Shown here piece after piece: positions 1 through 8,472 of a stretch of DNA of 13,054 bases. Position 1 is the stretch's first letter, and every line of letters starts with the position of its first letter. This DNA is from an uncultured Moraxella sp. (GTDB lineage Bacteria > Pseudomonadota > Gammaproteobacteria > Pseudomonadales > Moraxellaceae), in NCBI GenBank assembly GCA_916720335.1, contig CAKAQU010000040.1, positions 1 through 13,054 on the forward strand, given 5' to 3'. Under the pieces are notes generated by a model. The model ran no database searches. It worked only from the letters and a program-made list of their open reading frames with translations, and was not told the DNA's origin. The position numbers were made by a program, and so were the translations under genes.

Positions 1-581
1 CCTTCTGCTTGTTTGCTCATACCATAGCTGTTAAATTCCCCCAATACTTCTTTGTCCGTCATTTGTTGACAAATTGTTAATTGAAAATCTTGTTTTGTGG
101 TTTGACTATTTAATTGAATAAATGGATATTTTTTATTCTGCCGTTTATGAATTTTGCAATGCGTCAACGCCTCTTTAAAGCTAATGCCTTTAAATTTAGC
201 AAATTTTTCAGCCGTTTTATGTATATTATCAGAGCGGTAACGCTTCACTATGACAAATTTAGTTACCTTATCATCCACTGAATGAATTGCCTTAATATGC
301 ACATAATCATTCAAACGCTCAAGCCATTTACAAATATCAAGTTTGATTAAATCATCACGATGATGGGCAAAAATTCGCAGTTTATTTCCCAATGTGCTTA
401 TAGTTTTATCATCCGTTTGGCAATATTGATACTGTGGGAAACTAATACCAATGTTGTCAATACCATGTTGATTTTTAATATCGGCCAGCGCAATATGCAG
501 TTGAGTAAATACTTTTGTCCATAAAAAATAAGGGCTGACTTCTGCATCGGGCATTAATGTGATTTCTTGGTAAAATTTCAT
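1..581 (-). CDS. cas6f: Cas6f (Csy4) crRNA-processing endoribonuclease, 3' end cut by the window edge
   Basis: Cuts the type I-F pre-crRNA at the base of each repeat hairpin and stays bound to the crRNA 3' end as part of the Csy surveillance complex. I translated the 193 codons present. The N-terminus MKFYQEITLMPDAEVSPYF matches the Cas6f start. His29 sits where the catalytic His29 of P. aeruginosa Csy4 lies. The segment YPFIQLNSQTT (residues 152-162) carries Ser159, matching catalytic Ser148. FNSYGMS (183-189) carries Tyr186, matching Tyr176. P. aeruginosa Csy4 is 187 residues and ends about eight residues past this point, so probably only a short tail is missing. AGGA lies about eight bases before the ATG. 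It is the last gene of the cas operon, 100 bases after csy3. The helix that is arginine-rich in P. aeruginosa reads HKTAEKFAKFKG here, which is unusual (see findings). Confidence 0.93.
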   Translation of the reverse strand, partial: MKFYQEITLMPDAEVSPYFLWTKVFTQLHIALADIKNQHGIDNIGISFPQYQYCQTDDKTISTLGNKLRIFAHHRDDLIKLDICKWLERLNDYVHIKAIHSVDDKVTKFVIVKRYRSDNIHKTAEKFAKFKGISFKEALTHCKIHKRQNKKYPFIQLNSQTTKQDFQLTICQQMTDKEVLGEFNSYGMSKQAE

Positions 582-628
582 AAATTTTTCCTAAAAAAAT
601 AAAATTCGCTTATCAAAAACCACCATCT

Positions 629-650
629 GAAAGGAGTGTTACCCCCTTTC
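629..650 (-). other. RNA hairpin between csy3 and cas6f
   Basis: On the transcribed strand GAAAGGGG pairs with CTCCTTTC around the 6-base loop GTAACA. This gives an eight-pair stem with one G-U wobble. A weaker outer pairing, AAAACC with GGTTTT, may enclose it. No T-run follows the stem directly, so it is not a standard intrinsic terminator. It sits in the longest intergenic gap of the operon, directly after csy3. It could stabilise the csy3 message end or attenuate cas6f; that role is inference. Confidence 0.45.
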
Positions 651-681
651 AAATTTAGGTTTTGGTTTTATGGCTAAAATA

Positions 682-1698
682 TTACTCTTTACCGCTCGCC
701 CCAAATACACCGCCTCGAATCAGTACCGCCATCACGTAATGCTGATTTTCTAAATCGGGCTTTTCATCCTTTAAAACCCACGCATCAAAGAGCGAATAAA
801 AATCTTGTTTTTGTTTTGGCTGACGAAATGCCGTTCCGAGTGTTGTTACCGTACCATAGGTTTCAATAGCGATTGGGAAATTAGATTCTGGATACCAAGT
901 ATCAATTGTACGAATGGCATTACCAATTTTTTGAGAGTGCATGCCCGCCTTATCATTGACTTTATAAAGTTCTTTGCTTTTATTTTTATCCTTGTCTAAA
1001 ATCAATTCTTGAGATGGATAAACTTCCTGACCATAACCAACAACTGCATAGGCTTTAATGTTTAAAATCACAAATGCACTACCTAATAAACCTTGCTCAA
1101 TCCAATTTGCCAAGGTTGCCAAATCATCGTTTTGGGTATCAAAATGATGGATGGAAATGCTTTTAGCATCAAATGTTAAAATTTTTTCTTGACCATCCAA
1201 TTTACAACGAACTTCTACAGTGATTTTTTCAGCACCAACACGGTTACGCCATAGCCAGCGAGCATTGGCAATATTGGTTGCATAACGATGCGCTAAAGTT
1301 TTTATACCTTGCTCTTGTTGATATTGTTGCACAACTTGCAATAGTTTTGTTTGGTATTCTGGCTCATTACACACATTAGGTTTGCCATCAAAAGGTAATA
1401 CTTTTAGTGTATATGACACAATCAAAGTATCGTTGTCTTCTGATAAAGACGCCCAGTCTACTTTTTGTAAATTGGCTTTTTCAATTTCATTATCTAATTT
1501 AGCAGGGTCATTTGCAATAGCATTTTTTTGACGATTGCTAATGGTGCCACGCAATGATTTTTCTTGTACGGGTACAGATGTAATTTGACTGTTTGGATTT
1601 TGACTGTCTTTTTGGGTAAAGACTGCATCAGAAACATCCAATTTACGTTCAAACGCCAGTACAGATGGTACGGTTAATTTTTCAGTTGGTTTACTCAT
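682..1698 (-). CDS. csy3: Csy3 (Cas7f), backbone subunit of the type I-F surveillance complex
   Basis: Forms the six-copy helical backbone that holds the crRNA spacer in the Csy complex. The protein is 338 residues from the start chosen here; the P. aeruginosa protein is 342. Conserved stretches include SVLAFERKLDVSDA (12-25), EKSLRGTISNRQK (46-58), ANARWLWRNRVGAE (144-157), GQEVYPSQELILDK (223-236), HSQKIGNAIRTIDTWYP (254-270) and the C-terminal LIRGGVFG (326-333). A start four codons earlier (MEFF) is possible, but the later ATG matches the family N-terminus MSKP and has GGAG about seven bases upstream; the earlier ATG overlaps that ribosome binding site. It follows csy2 after 35 bases and precedes cas6f by 100 bases. 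No truncation or odd residues seen. Confidence 0.97.
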   Translation of the reverse strand: MSKPTEKLTVPSVLAFERKLDVSDAVFTQKDSQNPNSQITSVPVQEKSLRGTISNRQKNAIANDPAKLDNEIEKANLQKVDWASLSEDNDTLIVSYTLKVLPFDGKPNVCNEPEYQTKLLQVVQQYQQEQGIKTLAHRYATNIANARWLWRNRVGAEKITVEVRCKLDGQEKILTFDAKSISIHHFDTQNDDLATLANWIEQGLLGSAFVILNIKAYAVVGYGQEVYPSQELILDKDKNKSKELYKVNDKAGMHSQKIGNAIRTIDTWYPESNFPIAIETYGTVTTLGTAFRQPKQKQDFYSLFDAWVLKDEKPDLENQHYVMAVLIRGGVFGASGKE

Positions 1699-1733
1699 AA
1701 AAAACTCCATTATTGAGTGTTAAAAATTAAATA

Positions 1734-2684
1734 TTAAAATGATAATTCACTGTTTTGGGTTAATAAATACAAGCCATTTTCATCGTATGTTTGTCGCCAA
1801 AAGGCAGTTTGCATACAATTGGTTAAATGATGCGGATACACCCATTTACCCAAACCATAAACGGCTTCCACATATTGACTGCAATATTCTGGATTGCGAA
1901 CATTTGCCATTTTACCTGAATCAAACTGTTTACTGATTGCCTGATAACCCATAGGCATTGGCACAAGCCAGCCACAACCTGTTTTAACTGATTGGGTATG
2001 CCATTGAGTGCCATTATTTTCATCAACCTTAGGAATATGGTGAAGTGTACAAACATCCAAAAATACATCCAGTGGTGTAGTGCTTGGGTCTTTATCTTGA
2101 GACTTAGCAATCAAGTCAGCAAATTCATCACTTGCATCCATCAGTACAAACGCAGGCATGAGCATTGGTGCAATGTTACATAATTTTTCAAAACCAAAAT
2201 ACTGCACAGGATTAGTTTTTGCCATCGCCATTACGCTTCCGCCAGCAATTCTTTGCTGAAAAATGGCTTGTGATATAAATTGGGTTAATTCCTTAATTGT
2301 ATCTTCACAAAGCTCATCATCAGAACAAACTTCAACCACAAGGCTAACTTGCAAATTACATTTACCCTCCTCAACAATAGCAGCAGTTCCACCATCTTTT
2401 TTTAAGGGGTTACGAGTTTGGATAAAAGTATAATCACGATAACGATTGACGCGGTAAACCTTTGGTTGGCAATCATAACAAGCCACTAGCACCCCGCCTA
2501 AAGATAGATGACCAAATCGAGAATCCGCCATTATTTTACGTGATAAAGCATGAACTGCTCCTGTAAATCCTGTAATGGCAGGAAAACCGTAAGTCAAAGG
2601 TCCTGAAATGGTATTGGCATCATCAATTTTTATCCGATTTAATAACAGATAGCCTACGACCATTTTCTCTGATAAATCATTCAT
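1734..2684 (-). CDS. csy2: Csy2 (Cas5f), 5'-handle subunit of the type I-F surveillance complex
   Basis: Pairs with Csy1 to form the tail of the Csy complex, which caps the crRNA 5' handle and helps probe the PAM. The protein has 316 residues; the P. aeruginosa protein is about 327. Family signatures are TYGFPAITGFTGAVHAL (31-47), RNPLKKDGGTAAIVEEG (91-107) followed by LQVSL, AGGS (147-150) and GWLVPMPMGYQAIS (238-251). Its ATG overlaps the TGA of csy1 in an ATGA arrangement, and AAGGGG lies about seven bases upstream, which suggests translational coupling. An internal Met8 is a less likely start. The gene is intact. Confidence 0.96.
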   Translation of the reverse strand: MNDLSEKMVVGYLLLNRIKIDDANTISGPLTYGFPAITGFTGAVHALSRKIMADSRFGHLSLGGVLVACYDCQPKVYRVNRYRDYTFIQTRNPLKKDGGTAAIVEEGKCNLQVSLVVEVCSDDELCEDTIKELTQFISQAIFQQRIAGGSVMAMAKTNPVQYFGFEKLCNIAPMLMPAFVLMDASDEFADLIAKSQDKDPSTTPLDVFLDVCTLHHIPKVDENNGTQWHTQSVKTGCGWLVPMPMGYQAISKQFDSGKMANVRNPEYCSQYVEAVYGLGKWVYPHHLTNCMQTAFWRQTYDENGLYLLTQNSELSF

Positions 2685-4054
2685 AAAAACACCCCTTTGC
2701 CTGCGCGCTGATAAAAGTCTTGCATTTCTTCAATTTCTCGTTTCCATTCCTTATGTTCACTGTCAGCAAAATCAAATTTTAAATCTTGAAATCTTTTACG
2801 CAATTTATCATTTAGCCAAGATGCAAAATCGTTTAAAATTTCTTTTTGCCAATCATTTTTAGTTTTGCACAATAAAAACTCCTCCTCACCTTCTAAATCC
2901 GCGCGATATGGGTCTAGCCATATTTTTTGTTCTAAAGATAGATGATAATCTCTTGACCAACCTGCGGGCTGATTTTGCAAATGATGTGCAATACCAAAGA
3001 TGGTGTGCAAAATGCGGTCTATGGCATCTTTTCGTTTATCGCGCACATGGATGTTGTTTTTAGTATCTTGCACAACTTGTACAATAAACTCAAAATCATC
3101 TTCAACATAATATTTTAATTGCTCGCTATGAAAAAAATTTTCAGTAAACTTTGATAAAGCAAACATTTGTCTTTTTTGAATTTTTGGTGGAAGTGATGGT
3201 AACAAATAATTGCGTCCGCCTTGCCTTACCGTCAGCTGACTGATGTTTTGTGGCTTTGACCCGCCAAGATTTAATATCGCCATATTTGGCATGCTAAGAT
3301 AAGGCGTATGGTCAGCCCCAAGTTTAAAGCGATTTTCAAGAGCTTTTTTATTTTCATCAGAATATCTTAACTGATTTATTTTCTGATAAATCTCATAAGA
3401 CAATGCTGATGGGTGCAATGGTATAATATTGACATACTCTAAAGCATTCACACAATCAACAGTTGTATCATTTAACGCCCAAAGTAACTGCTTATTACGC
3501 TCTTCAGTAGCAGGATTAATGAGTTTATTTTCTAAGGCTTGTTTAAATTTTGCATGATAAAAATTTGCCACATCTTTATCGCAAGATAACGATGCAATAA
3601 AATCTGCATTATCTGATAAAATTAAATCACGTACCTTTACCCCATCGGTCACATCAAAATCAAAAAACGAAGCCAGTGGTAAAGCTGCTGCATTACCATT
3701 AGCGTCTAATGCTGGCTTATCAATACTATGAGTACCAATCAAAGTCTGAACAAGTGGCTGTCTGGGGACGAAATTCACGTTATCGCCTTTGGCAAAAGGA
3801 TGAACGCCCTTAGAAATATGTGTGCCGAATTTGAGTTGTTTTGCCATGGTGTTTGCCGCTAAATTCAACCAAGTATCTTGATTAAATTTTTGTTTAATCT
3901 CCTGAATTTCTGTTTGTAATTTAGTCGCCTCTTTATCATTACCATTGTTTTGAGCAGAAATAAGCTGTTTGCTTATTTTTTCTGTTTTTGCATCAATTTG
4001 CTGACTTAAAAATCTACTGATTGCCGTTTTAACAGATTCATTTATGGTCATCAT
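2681..4054 (-). CDS. csy1: Csy1 (Cas8f), large PAM-recognising subunit of the type I-F complex
   Basis: Large subunit of the Csy tail; with Csy2 it binds the crRNA 5' handle and reads the PAM of invading DNA. It has 457 residues, slightly more than the 434 of P. aeruginosa. Conserved GGSKPQNIS (264-272) carries Lys267 and Asn270, the spacing of the PAM-contacting Lys247 and Asn250 of P. aeruginosa. GNAAAL (120-125) carries Asn121, which probably corresponds to Asn111. Other family-like segments are IPLHPSALSYEIY (211-223) and GWSRDYHLSLEQKIWLDPYR (365-384). I chose the first ATG of an ATGATG pair because AAGGAAG lies five bases before it. The same frame is open 30 codons further upstream, but that part overlaps cas2-3 and resembles no Csy1 N-terminus. 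It starts 38 bases after cas2-3 and overlaps csy2 by four bases. Confidence 0.95.
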   Translation of the reverse strand: MMTINESVKTAISRFLSQQIDAKTEKISKQLISAQNNGNDKEATKLQTEIQEIKQKFNQDTWLNLAANTMAKQLKFGTHISKGVHPFAKGDNVNFVPRQPLVQTLIGTHSIDKPALDANGNAAALPLASFFDFDVTDGVKVRDLILSDNADFIASLSCDKDVANFYHAKFKQALENKLINPATEERNKQLLWALNDTTVDCVNALEYVNIIPLHPSALSYEIYQKINQLRYSDENKKALENRFKLGADHTPYLSMPNMAILNLGGSKPQNISQLTVRQGGRNYLLPSLPPKIQKRQMFALSKFTENFFHSEQLKYYVEDDFEFIVQVVQDTKNNIHVRDKRKDAIDRILHTIFGIAHHLQNQPAGWSRDYHLSLEQKIWLDPYRADLEGEEEFLLCKTKNDWQKEILNDFASWLNDKLRKRFQDLKFDFADSEHKEWKREIEEMQDFYQRAGKGVFL

Positions 4055-4073
4055 AATAACTTCCTTAATCAAT

Positions 4074-4099
4074 GTTTTAAGAAAATAACGTTTTAAGAA
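4074..4099. repeat. 10-base direct repeat spanning the cas2-3 stop codon
   Basis: GTTTTAAGAA on the plus strand occurs at 4074-4083 and again at 4090-4099, a 16-base period. The second copy contains the cas2-3 stop codon. This fits a small local duplication in the cas2-3/csy1 spacer. No function is evident. Confidence 0.5.
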
Positions 4100-7000
4100 C
4101 TCAATCGCTCCGCCACCACACCCAAAAATGGGCAAAAATACCATCTATCATGATAGGACACATCAGCAAGGGTTACTCTGCTTAATGCTATCGCCAAAGA
4201 TGATAGGCTTTTTTCTGGAAAATAACTTTGCAAGTATAACAATTCATCATAAACATCTCCATCAAGCCAAGTATCTATTTGTGAGTTTTTATACTCAAAA
4301 TCCATTGGTTGAATATAACTGTTATGCTTATTGGCATGTTGTATGCCTTTTTTATAAACATCTTCCAAAGCATAGACATCAAAACCATCGTCATTTTCAT
4401 TAATTTGTCTGGGAATCAATATCCATTCTTGTTCCTTTGTGGGGTTATGACGAAATGGCGATATTTGTTGCAAATGGGTGTGTAGCCGATTCGATACGCC
4501 TTTGTCTCGCCAGTAAGCATTTACATAATTGGTTTTTTCTTGATTAAACAAGCGATTCATCAAGCCGTGTTCAAGCTGTATTAAGCTTTGAGGTTTATTT
4601 TCAATTTTGTCTACAAAAATACGAGAACGAGCGTCTATCTGGTTAAGTATATTAACATCAATTAATGCATGCATATCGTATTTGGTTAGCTTATGGTTTT
4701 GAGTTTCAAAACCAGGTCGAGTAAACACGGGTTTTTGTCCGCCTTGTTGTAAATAACGGATATTATGATTTAGTATTAAAAGATTGTTCTGTAGAGCTTG
4801 TTTTTTGGGTCGATGTCGCCACACTCGCCCTGCCAGTTGAATAATTGAACGCATGGAACTTGGCTCAATAATCGCCCAGTCATAATCGTGGTCGCGACCC
4901 ACTTCTGCTAAAGGTGTTGCCAGTACCATAAAAATATGATGTTTTGCATTACTTTTAGCCATTGCTTGATAAATTTTATCATGCTTAAAAATTTCTTGTT
5001 CATCGGTTTTTCGTGTCAATATTTTATCCAAAGAACGCTCTAGCTGATTTCTAAGTATCAGTGGCTGTCTTGCATGGTAACAAGCAACATGAATGTAAGT
5101 ATCTAAATCAACCAAGGCATTTTGCAGGTAAAAAGCAATGCGTACCAACTGCTTAATGTTGGCAATTCTTACCAAACCAACGCTTATGTTTTTACCTGAT
5201 TTTTGACAAGTTACATGATAAGAATGATGTAATAAAACCGCCCCATCAATAATTTTTTGTCCAAGTTGAGTATAAAATTGAGCTTTTTTATCCTGATGGT
5301 AAACAATAGACACGGGTAAAATCTGAGCTTTATGACGAACAGGCTGTTGTTGTAAAAACGCGACTCGTTTTTTAATAAATTTTTGATGATTCTCAATAAA
5401 ACTTTCTTTATCAACACATTGTTGAATGATGGCACTATTTTTTTGTTCATCAAACCATGCACAAATAACCTTTGGGACTGGTTTATTTTGGCTTTGGTTA
5501 AATAATTTTCGTCCAGATGCGTAACTTTCAAACAGTCCCTTTACCAAATCAGGTGGTAACGTTGCAGATGACAGCACTATTTTTGAGCCCATCATGCCTG
5601 CTAGATGTACTAGACGAGCCAGTGCTGGCAAATCATGATAATCAAAATCATCAACCTCATCCAAAATCAAATCACTACTTAATAAACGAAGCATTGGAGC
5701 AATATAGCCACCGCCACGCCTGCATTCACTTGCCCCAATCAAATGGTCGATGGTGCAAGTTACTACAGGCGAAAATAACAAATCCCGTGTTTTGATATTG
5801 GTTAACAAAGTATCAATGTTCAACTTGCTCAGAGCATAATGGTCAATCGTAGAATCCACAAAACCATCAACCAATTCATCAGCTGATTCACTTCCAAAAA
5901 TACCATTAACGCAGTCATCATTGACTTGTTGATTTTTCTGTTCATCGGTAGAAAACAGCTGATGCGTTTGACCACCGCCCACCAAAATCGCCAGCTGTTC
6001 ACTGGTCAATTGTAAATCCTTTCGCAAATTCAATCCTGTTTGTAAGGTCAATACCCGAAGCCCCAAAGCAATGGTAAATCGCGCTCCTTCCTGCTGATTT
6101 GACAAAGCGTACATAATTCGAGCATTAGCAATGGTTTTGCCAGTGCCTGTAGATGCCATATTAATCCCAAAAAACCCGTGAATATCGCTATCGTTTTGTA
6201 CACTTTGTGCAATTTTGTAGGCGTGATTTTGCCAGATAAAACGATCAATAACTGTATTTTGAATTAAAACACGATGATTTAAAAGTGTAGGCAATTGTTC
6301 ACTGATAATGGGTAAATAATGGGCAAAGTGCGCGGTAAATGCCGCCACACCCAGTAAATGTTCATCCAAAAATTGCTTAGGCTGGTGAGTTTTATTGTTG
6401 GTATTAGCGGCTAAAGGTAAAGAAGATTTGGCTAGTAAACGGCGAGAATCGTTTTGTGCTAATGACGAATAATTATGGTCAGCGATCATTAAACAAAGTC
6501 TAGACAAATAAAGTAAGATTGCATTATCAATAGGTTTATTTTGATTGGATAAATTCTGCAACATTTGATTTTGTAAAGCTTTTTTTGCCCAACGCTTTAG
6601 CCCGCTTTGCCACTTTTTACTCACAATCACGCATTGATTAAATTGCCAAAAATCTTTAAGTGATTGATTATTTTCAAAAGCTTGAGGATTTTTTACCCAA
6701 AAATTTTTGGCAGCAAAATCAGCATACACTTGAGATAGTGAACATTCAAAAGACAAACGTGATGTAGGATGAATTTGAAATTGATGGCGTTCTTTATCCT
6801 TTAAAAACACCTCTTTTAATGGCGGCAAACGATGATGACTAACAACCAGCCACAAAAGCCACTGCATCAAAGGCGGAATTTTTGATAAATCGGCTTTTTC
6901 CAATTCATCAGATAACAGATAAGTATTTAAATCGGATACATCGTATTTTCCCAGCCATGCATCAATTTGAATAAAACGCTCAAAGCACTCATTATCATTT

Positions 7001-7491
7001 GTACAACCCTGAATTAGCCAAAGTAAACATTTTAAAGAAATCCATTCGTGCCGATAAGGGTCGCCTGTTTTACCGCCTTGTATTAATTTTTTTTGAAAAC
7101 CAATGGTTGATTTACCGACATCGTGAAAAAGAGCCGCTAACGTTGCGATAATTTCAATAGCGCCAATATACTGCCAATCGTGTTTCCATGAAGTTTTTAA
7201 AATATCTCGCTTAGTGCGATTAACAGGCACAAAACCAAATTCATTAAATCGCTGGCGATTGCCGACAATCCATAAAAGCTCACTGTGTTTACGAGTATGA
7301 AAACGATAACAACTTACAGCGGTATTTTTACTAGCTGTGCGAGCAAGTAGTTTTTTTACCATTTGCAAACCATCTTTGGTAATAACGGTTTGCCATGTAT
7401 TATCGCCAATGCGATTAGCAAATGCATCCAGCACCAAACGAGTGCGTAGCAATGCTTTTTTCTGACATTGACAGATAAATGTAACAATCAT
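4093..7491 (-). CDS. cas3f: Cas2-Cas3 fusion: adaptation subunit plus HD nuclease/helicase
   Basis: The type I-F effector nuclease fused to Cas2: it joins Cas1 for spacer capture and is recruited by the Csy complex to unwind and degrade targeted DNA. It has 1132 residues. An N-terminal Cas2-like domain (about 1-95) opens MIVTFICQCQKKAL and includes HSELLWIVGNRQRFN (69-83). The HD domain has LFHDVGK (121-127; His123, Asp124) and SHHRLP (218-223). The superfamily 2 helicase has Walker A ASTGTGKT (446-453), DEVD (611-614), SSATLP (641-646) and motif VI QLAGRVWRHRPK (885-896). A C-terminal domain follows. The chosen ATG matches the family N-terminus and has GGGGA five bases upstream; a frame ten codons longer overlaps the end of cas1. 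One base separates it from the cas1 stop, implying coupling. All checked catalytic residues are present. Confidence 0.97.
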   Translation of the reverse strand: MIVTFICQCQKKALLRTRLVLDAFANRIGDNTWQTVITKDGLQMVKKLLARTASKNTAVSCYRFHTRKHSELLWIVGNRQRFNEFGFVPVNRTKRDILKTSWKHDWQYIGAIEIIATLAALFHDVGKSTIGFQKKLIQGGKTGDPYRHEWISLKCLLWLIQGCTNDNECFERFIQIDAWLGKYDVSDLNTYLLSDELEKADLSKIPPLMQWLLWLVVSHHRLPPLKEVFLKDKERHQFQIHPTSRLSFECSLSQVYADFAAKNFWVKNPQAFENNQSLKDFWQFNQCVIVSKKWQSGLKRWAKKALQNQMLQNLSNQNKPIDNAILLYLSRLCLMIADHNYSSLAQNDSRRLLAKSSLPLAANTNNKTHQPKQFLDEHLLGVAAFTAHFAHYLPIISEQLPTLLNHRVLIQNTVIDRFIWQNHAYKIAQSVQNDSDIHGFFGINMASTGTGKTIANARIMYALSNQQEGARFTIALGLRVLTLQTGLNLRKDLQLTSEQLAILVGGGQTHQLFSTDEQKNQQVNDDCVNGIFGSESADELVDGFVDSTIDHYALSKLNIDTLLTNIKTRDLLFSPVVTCTIDHLIGASECRRGGGYIAPMLRLLSSDLILDEVDDFDYHDLPALARLVHLAGMMGSKIVLSSATLPPDLVKGLFESYASGRKLFNQSQNKPVPKVICAWFDEQKNSAIIQQCVDKESFIENHQKFIKKRVAFLQQQPVRHKAQILPVSIVYHQDKKAQFYTQLGQKIIDGAVLLHHSYHVTCQKSGKNISVGLVRIANIKQLVRIAFYLQNALVDLDTYIHVACYHARQPLILRNQLERSLDKILTRKTDEQEIFKHDKIYQAMAKSNAKHHIFMVLATPLAEVGRDHDYDWAIIEPSSMRSIIQLAGRVWRHRPKKQALQNNLLILNHNIRYLQQGGQKPVFTRPGFETQNHKLTKYDMHALIDVNILNQIDARSRIFVDKIENKPQSLIQLEHGLMNRLFNQEKTNYVNAYWRDKGVSNRLHTHLQQISPFRHNPTKEQEWILIPRQINENDDGFDVYALEDVYKKGIQHANKHNSYIQPMDFEYKNSQIDTWLDGDVYDELLYLQSYFPEKSLSSLAIALSRVTLADVSYHDRWYFCPFLGVVAERLSS

Positions 7492-7492
7492 A

Positions 7493-8443
7493 TCAATCCC
7501 CATTAAAATATTGAGATGCACTCTTTACTTGCTCAAACATATAATCCAACGCTTTATGTTCAGTAAATTTTTGCAAAAGTTTTTGACGAAATTCCTGCTC
7601 GCTAAACCCATCTTTAGCACACACAAATGCCCATGGCAATACAATGGCATCCTTAATTAAATCCGCCACATCAAACACCAATGCTCCACGTCTTGTTTTG
7701 CCATGCATAACAGCAAATCCATGTGGAATGCCAAGCACCCATAAAGTTGTTGCGGCAAGCCCATAGGCTAAATAATTACCATGATTCAAAAAATTATTCG
7801 CACAATCCCCAGCTTCAGGGTCTCGCACAAACATTAATCCCAACCGATTTGATGCAAATTTGTAAAACTGTTTGGTCATGGCAGCTTCAGATAACAACAG
7901 CTCATTTACACAAGTTGCCATTGTGATTTTTTGCATAAACAATTCAAGAGTATTGACAATATCCAAATTATTGACATCAAATCCTATTTCTTTTAACTGC
8001 GTATCTTTTGACCAAACTTTTTGAATAAATTCAATGCGTTTTTGTTGAACTATTTTGGCAATCGTTAAACGTTTTTGTTCATCAAACCAAAATGATAGCC
8101 AGTTTTGCACATATTCTGTTGGACGATATTCATTTTGTGGAGTCAGCCATTCAATTTGTGTTCCAGAAAACAAAGGGGTTGCTCCGCCCCCACAAAAGCC
8201 TACTAAAACACCTGCTGCCGATAACATTCGCATAGCCGCTTGAGTGATGGATGTTCCTGAACCTAATAAAATACAGGTTGTATTGGCAATAGGAATGTTG
8301 TAGTACTGATTTTCATATTTTGTCTCGGTCAAATATAAAATTCGCCCATCTTTTTGCATGACACGACAATGCTCTAGATAAAAGAGGTTTGCTCGCTTTG
8401 AATGCAAAATTGCTTTTAAGTCACTAGGTTTTAAATAATTCAT
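7493..8443 (-). CDS. cas1: Cas1, type I-F CRISPR integrase
   Basis: Metal-dependent integrase that, with the Cas2 domain of Cas2-3, inserts new spacers at the leader end of the array. The protein has 316 residues. The active-site set is visible: Glu186 in LLSEAAMTKQFY, His247 in VMHGKTRRGA, and Asp258 and Asp261 in VFDVADLIKD. These match the Glu190, His254, Asp265 and Asp268 described for the P. aeruginosa enzyme. IPIANTTCILLGSGTSITQAA (50-70) is a typical Cas1f N-terminal segment. It is the first gene of the operon, 93 bases after the glmS stop. No strong ribosome binding site precedes the ATG (only AAAGCG), so expression may be modest. The reading frame is intact, so adaptation is probably possible. 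Confidence 0.97.
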   Translation of the reverse strand: MNYLKPSDLKAILHSKRANLFYLEHCRVMQKDGRILYLTETKYENQYYNIPIANTTCILLGSGTSITQAAMRMLSAAGVLVGFCGGGATPLFSGTQIEWLTPQNEYRPTEYVQNWLSFWFDEQKRLTIAKIVQQKRIEFIQKVWSKDTQLKEIGFDVNNLDIVNTLELFMQKITMATCVNELLLSEAAMTKQFYKFASNRLGLMFVRDPEAGDCANNFLNHGNYLAYGLAATTLWVLGIPHGFAVMHGKTRRGALVFDVADLIKDAIVLPWAFVCAKDGFSEQEFRQKLLQKFTEHKALDYMFEQVKSASQYFNGD

Positions 8444-8459
8444 ATACGCGCTTTTATTT

Positions 8460-8472
8460 AATCAATTTGTTA
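8460..8472 (+). promoter_or_regulatory. Candidate IHF binding site ahead of cas1
   Basis: AATCAATTTGTTA matches the IHF consensus WATCAANNNNTTR at every defined position. It lies 17 bases upstream of the cas1 ATG in AT-rich DNA and overlaps the candidate -10 region. IHF is known to assist type I-F spacer integration, but at the array leader, so a role here would be in transcription. A chance match in AT-rich DNA is possible. Confidence 0.3.

Noticed and set aside
4055..4144. N-terminal extension of Csy1 by 30 codons (MVFLPIFGCGGG)
   Set aside because: It overlaps the end of cas2-3, resembles no Csy1 N-terminus, and the later ATG has a strong ribosome binding site.
805..6248. Small open frames of 60-110 codons opposite or inside the cas genes, considered as possible anti-CRISPR or toxin genes
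   Set aside because: Each lies within a well-supported cas gene, has low-complexity or unstructured sequence and shows no convincing ribosome binding site, so they are shadows of the real frames.
5997..6304. GTTCACTG at 5997 and 6297, and also at 2755, like the start of a type I-F repeat
   Set aside because: Only the first eight bases match; no second repeat half, no hairpin and no regular spacing. All lie inside csy1 or cas2-3 coding sequence.
7492..7521. Cas2-3 starting ten codons earlier (MHLNILMGID)
   Set aside because: That part overlaps cas1; the ATG at 7491 matches the family N-terminus and has GGGGA at good spacing.
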